From Planctomycetota bacterium (lineage in GTDB: Bacteria > Planctomycetota > UBA8108 > UBA1146), in assembly GCA_002691835.1 (NCBI GenBank), contig NZJA01000129.1:1-7981 (forward strand): DNA of 7,981 bases. The letters run 5' to 3'. Below the pieces are notes generated by a model. The model had not been told where the DNA came from and did no database searches. It worked only from the letters and a program-made list of their open reading frames with translations. Positions within the stretch are counted from its first letter, which is position 1. Each line of letters begins with the position of its first letter. Shown here one piece after another: positions 7,118-7,981 of the stretch. The position numbers were made by a program, and so were the translations under genes.

Positions 7118-7981
7118 TCAAGATTGGTCGTCACCAGCAGTAGGCATTGCTTCCTGAAGCTGCTCGATGAACTGCTCTTTCAAAGCTTCGTTTTCAAGAT
7201 CGTCAAACACTTCGGCTGTAAATGCTCTCACCAGCATTCTGCGAGCTTCTTCAAGGCCAACTCCTCTACTCCTGAGGTAGAAAATCGACTCTTCATCTAA
7301 TTCTCCTACAGTTGCTCCATGAGTGCACTTGACATCATCTGCATAGATTTCAAGACGAGGACGAGTGTTCATCTCAGCTGAACGCGAAAGCAATATGGCG
7401 TCATTCGACTGCTTTGCATCGGTTCTTTGGGCATCTTGGTGAACATGAATCATTCCAGTGAATGACCCACGCGAATCGCCTCCAAGGACACCTCGGTAAA
7501 TCTCCCGACTGGTGCAATCCTCAACCGCATGCTCAATGACCGTGTGGTGATCTACGATTTCTTCGCCATTGCTGACGTAACCACCCAGGAGATCCACATG
7601 TCCCTCAGGTCCATTCAAAATCGCATGAATCTCATTCCGAAACAGGCGAGCACCACTTCCGGCAATCAAGTCTTTGAAAAGTGCCTTGCCCTCAAGCACA
7701 GCCCGGGTGGCGTGATAAAGAACATCGCAACCGGGCCGAACAATTCTGTGACGGCTAAACTCGCAGCCACTTCCTATCTCCATGCCCCAACGAATGTTTG
7801 CCAAAGTTTTCCCGCTCGAGCGAAATTCTTCAAGGATTTCGATCTTTGCGCCACCTGAAAGACGAACCAGCCCTGAGACATGACTTGCCCCAGTGGATTG
7901 CGTTCCATCCTGAGCATGCAAGATATGGATACGGGCATCGGTGTTACCGTCTGCGGTAATCACGAGACCGTCTTCGAGGAG
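7118..7981 (-). CDS. sufD: SufD, SUF Fe-S cluster scaffold subunit (N-terminus cut by the window edge)
   Basis: C-terminal 287 residues of SufD, which pairs with SufB and the ATPase SufC in the SufBCD scaffold that builds iron-sulphur clusters. The frame stays open to the right edge (LLEDGLVITADG precedes the first GTG), so the true start is outside the window and that GTG at 7963 is not it. The fragment shows the parallel beta-helix core and the family-typical C-terminus PRLEIYADDVKCTHGATVG, followed by FYLRSRGVGLEEARRMLVRAF. The histidine of CTHGAT (codon at 7321-7319) corresponds to the residue implicated with a SufB cysteine in cluster formation in Escherichia coli. The GATVGELDEE and RSRG motifs favour SufD over SufB. 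Compared with usual SufD lengths of a bit over 400 residues, roughly the first third is missing. sufS follows directly in the same operon. Confidence 0.92.
   Translation of the reverse strand, partial: LLEDGLVITADGNTDARIHILHAQDGTQSTGASHVSGLVRLSGGAKIEILEEFRSSGKTLANIRWGMEIGSGCEFSRHRIVRPGCDVLYHATRAVLEGKALFKDLIAGSGARLFRNEIHAILNGPEGHVDLLGGYVSNGEEIVDHHTVIEHAVEDCTSREIYRGVLGGDSRGSFTGMIHVHQDAQRTDAKQSNDAILLSRSAEMNTRPRLEIYADDVKCTHGATVGELDEESIFYLRSRGVGLEEARRMLVRAFTAEVFDDLENEALKEQFIEQLQEAMPTAGDDQS

Noticed and set aside
7961..7963. GTG at 7963 as the start of sufD
   Set aside because: The frame continues open with SufD-like residues to the edge of the window, and the protein would lack about a third of the family length.

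Overview
The window looks like ordinary chromosomal DNA from a Gram-negative-type bacterium. A MdoC/OpgC-like membrane acyltransferase, two exported proteins with signal peptides, and a SUF iron-sulphur operon of the SufS/SufU/SufT type (rather than SufE) fit a PVC/FCB-like or other deep-branching lineage such as Planctomycetota. This placement is an inference from gene content; there is no rRNA or marker gene here to test it. I see no tRNA, rRNA, CRISPR array, insertion sequence, prophage gene or attachment site.

Layout. At the left edge (1-83, minus) is the start of a divergently transcribed gene that runs out of the window. A 104-base divergent spacer follows. A large secreted M14-type zinc carboxypeptidase-like protein with a C-terminal amidotransferase-like domain (188-2749, plus) comes next, and 29 bases later a multi-pass acyltransferase-3 family protein (2779-4002, plus). 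After a 120-base AT-richer spacer lies a small exported thioredoxin-like protein (4123-5037, plus). Its stop codon is interlocked with the stop codon of a four-gene minus-strand operon that fills the rest of the window: sufD (cut by the right edge), sufS, sufU and a SufT/MIP18-family gene.

How the genes work together. The minus-strand genes form one tightly packed unit. The SufU and SufT reading frames each start inside the stop codon of the gene before (ATGA overlaps). SufS is the cysteine desulfurase, SufU takes the persulfide from it, SufD is part of the SufBCD scaffold, and the DUF59 protein acts in cluster maturation or delivery. sufB and sufC are expected just beyond the right edge. The plus-strand genes show no obvious shared pathway; they are envelope or secreted functions.

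I found no convincing undescribed system. The points most worth a second look are the thioredoxin-like protein that has lost its CxxC but carries a separate Cys/His cluster, the interlocked convergent stop codons (TTAA), a 12-base inverted repeat upstream of one gene with a near-copy in the divergent spacer, and the start-site corrections for sufS and the thioredoxin-like gene.
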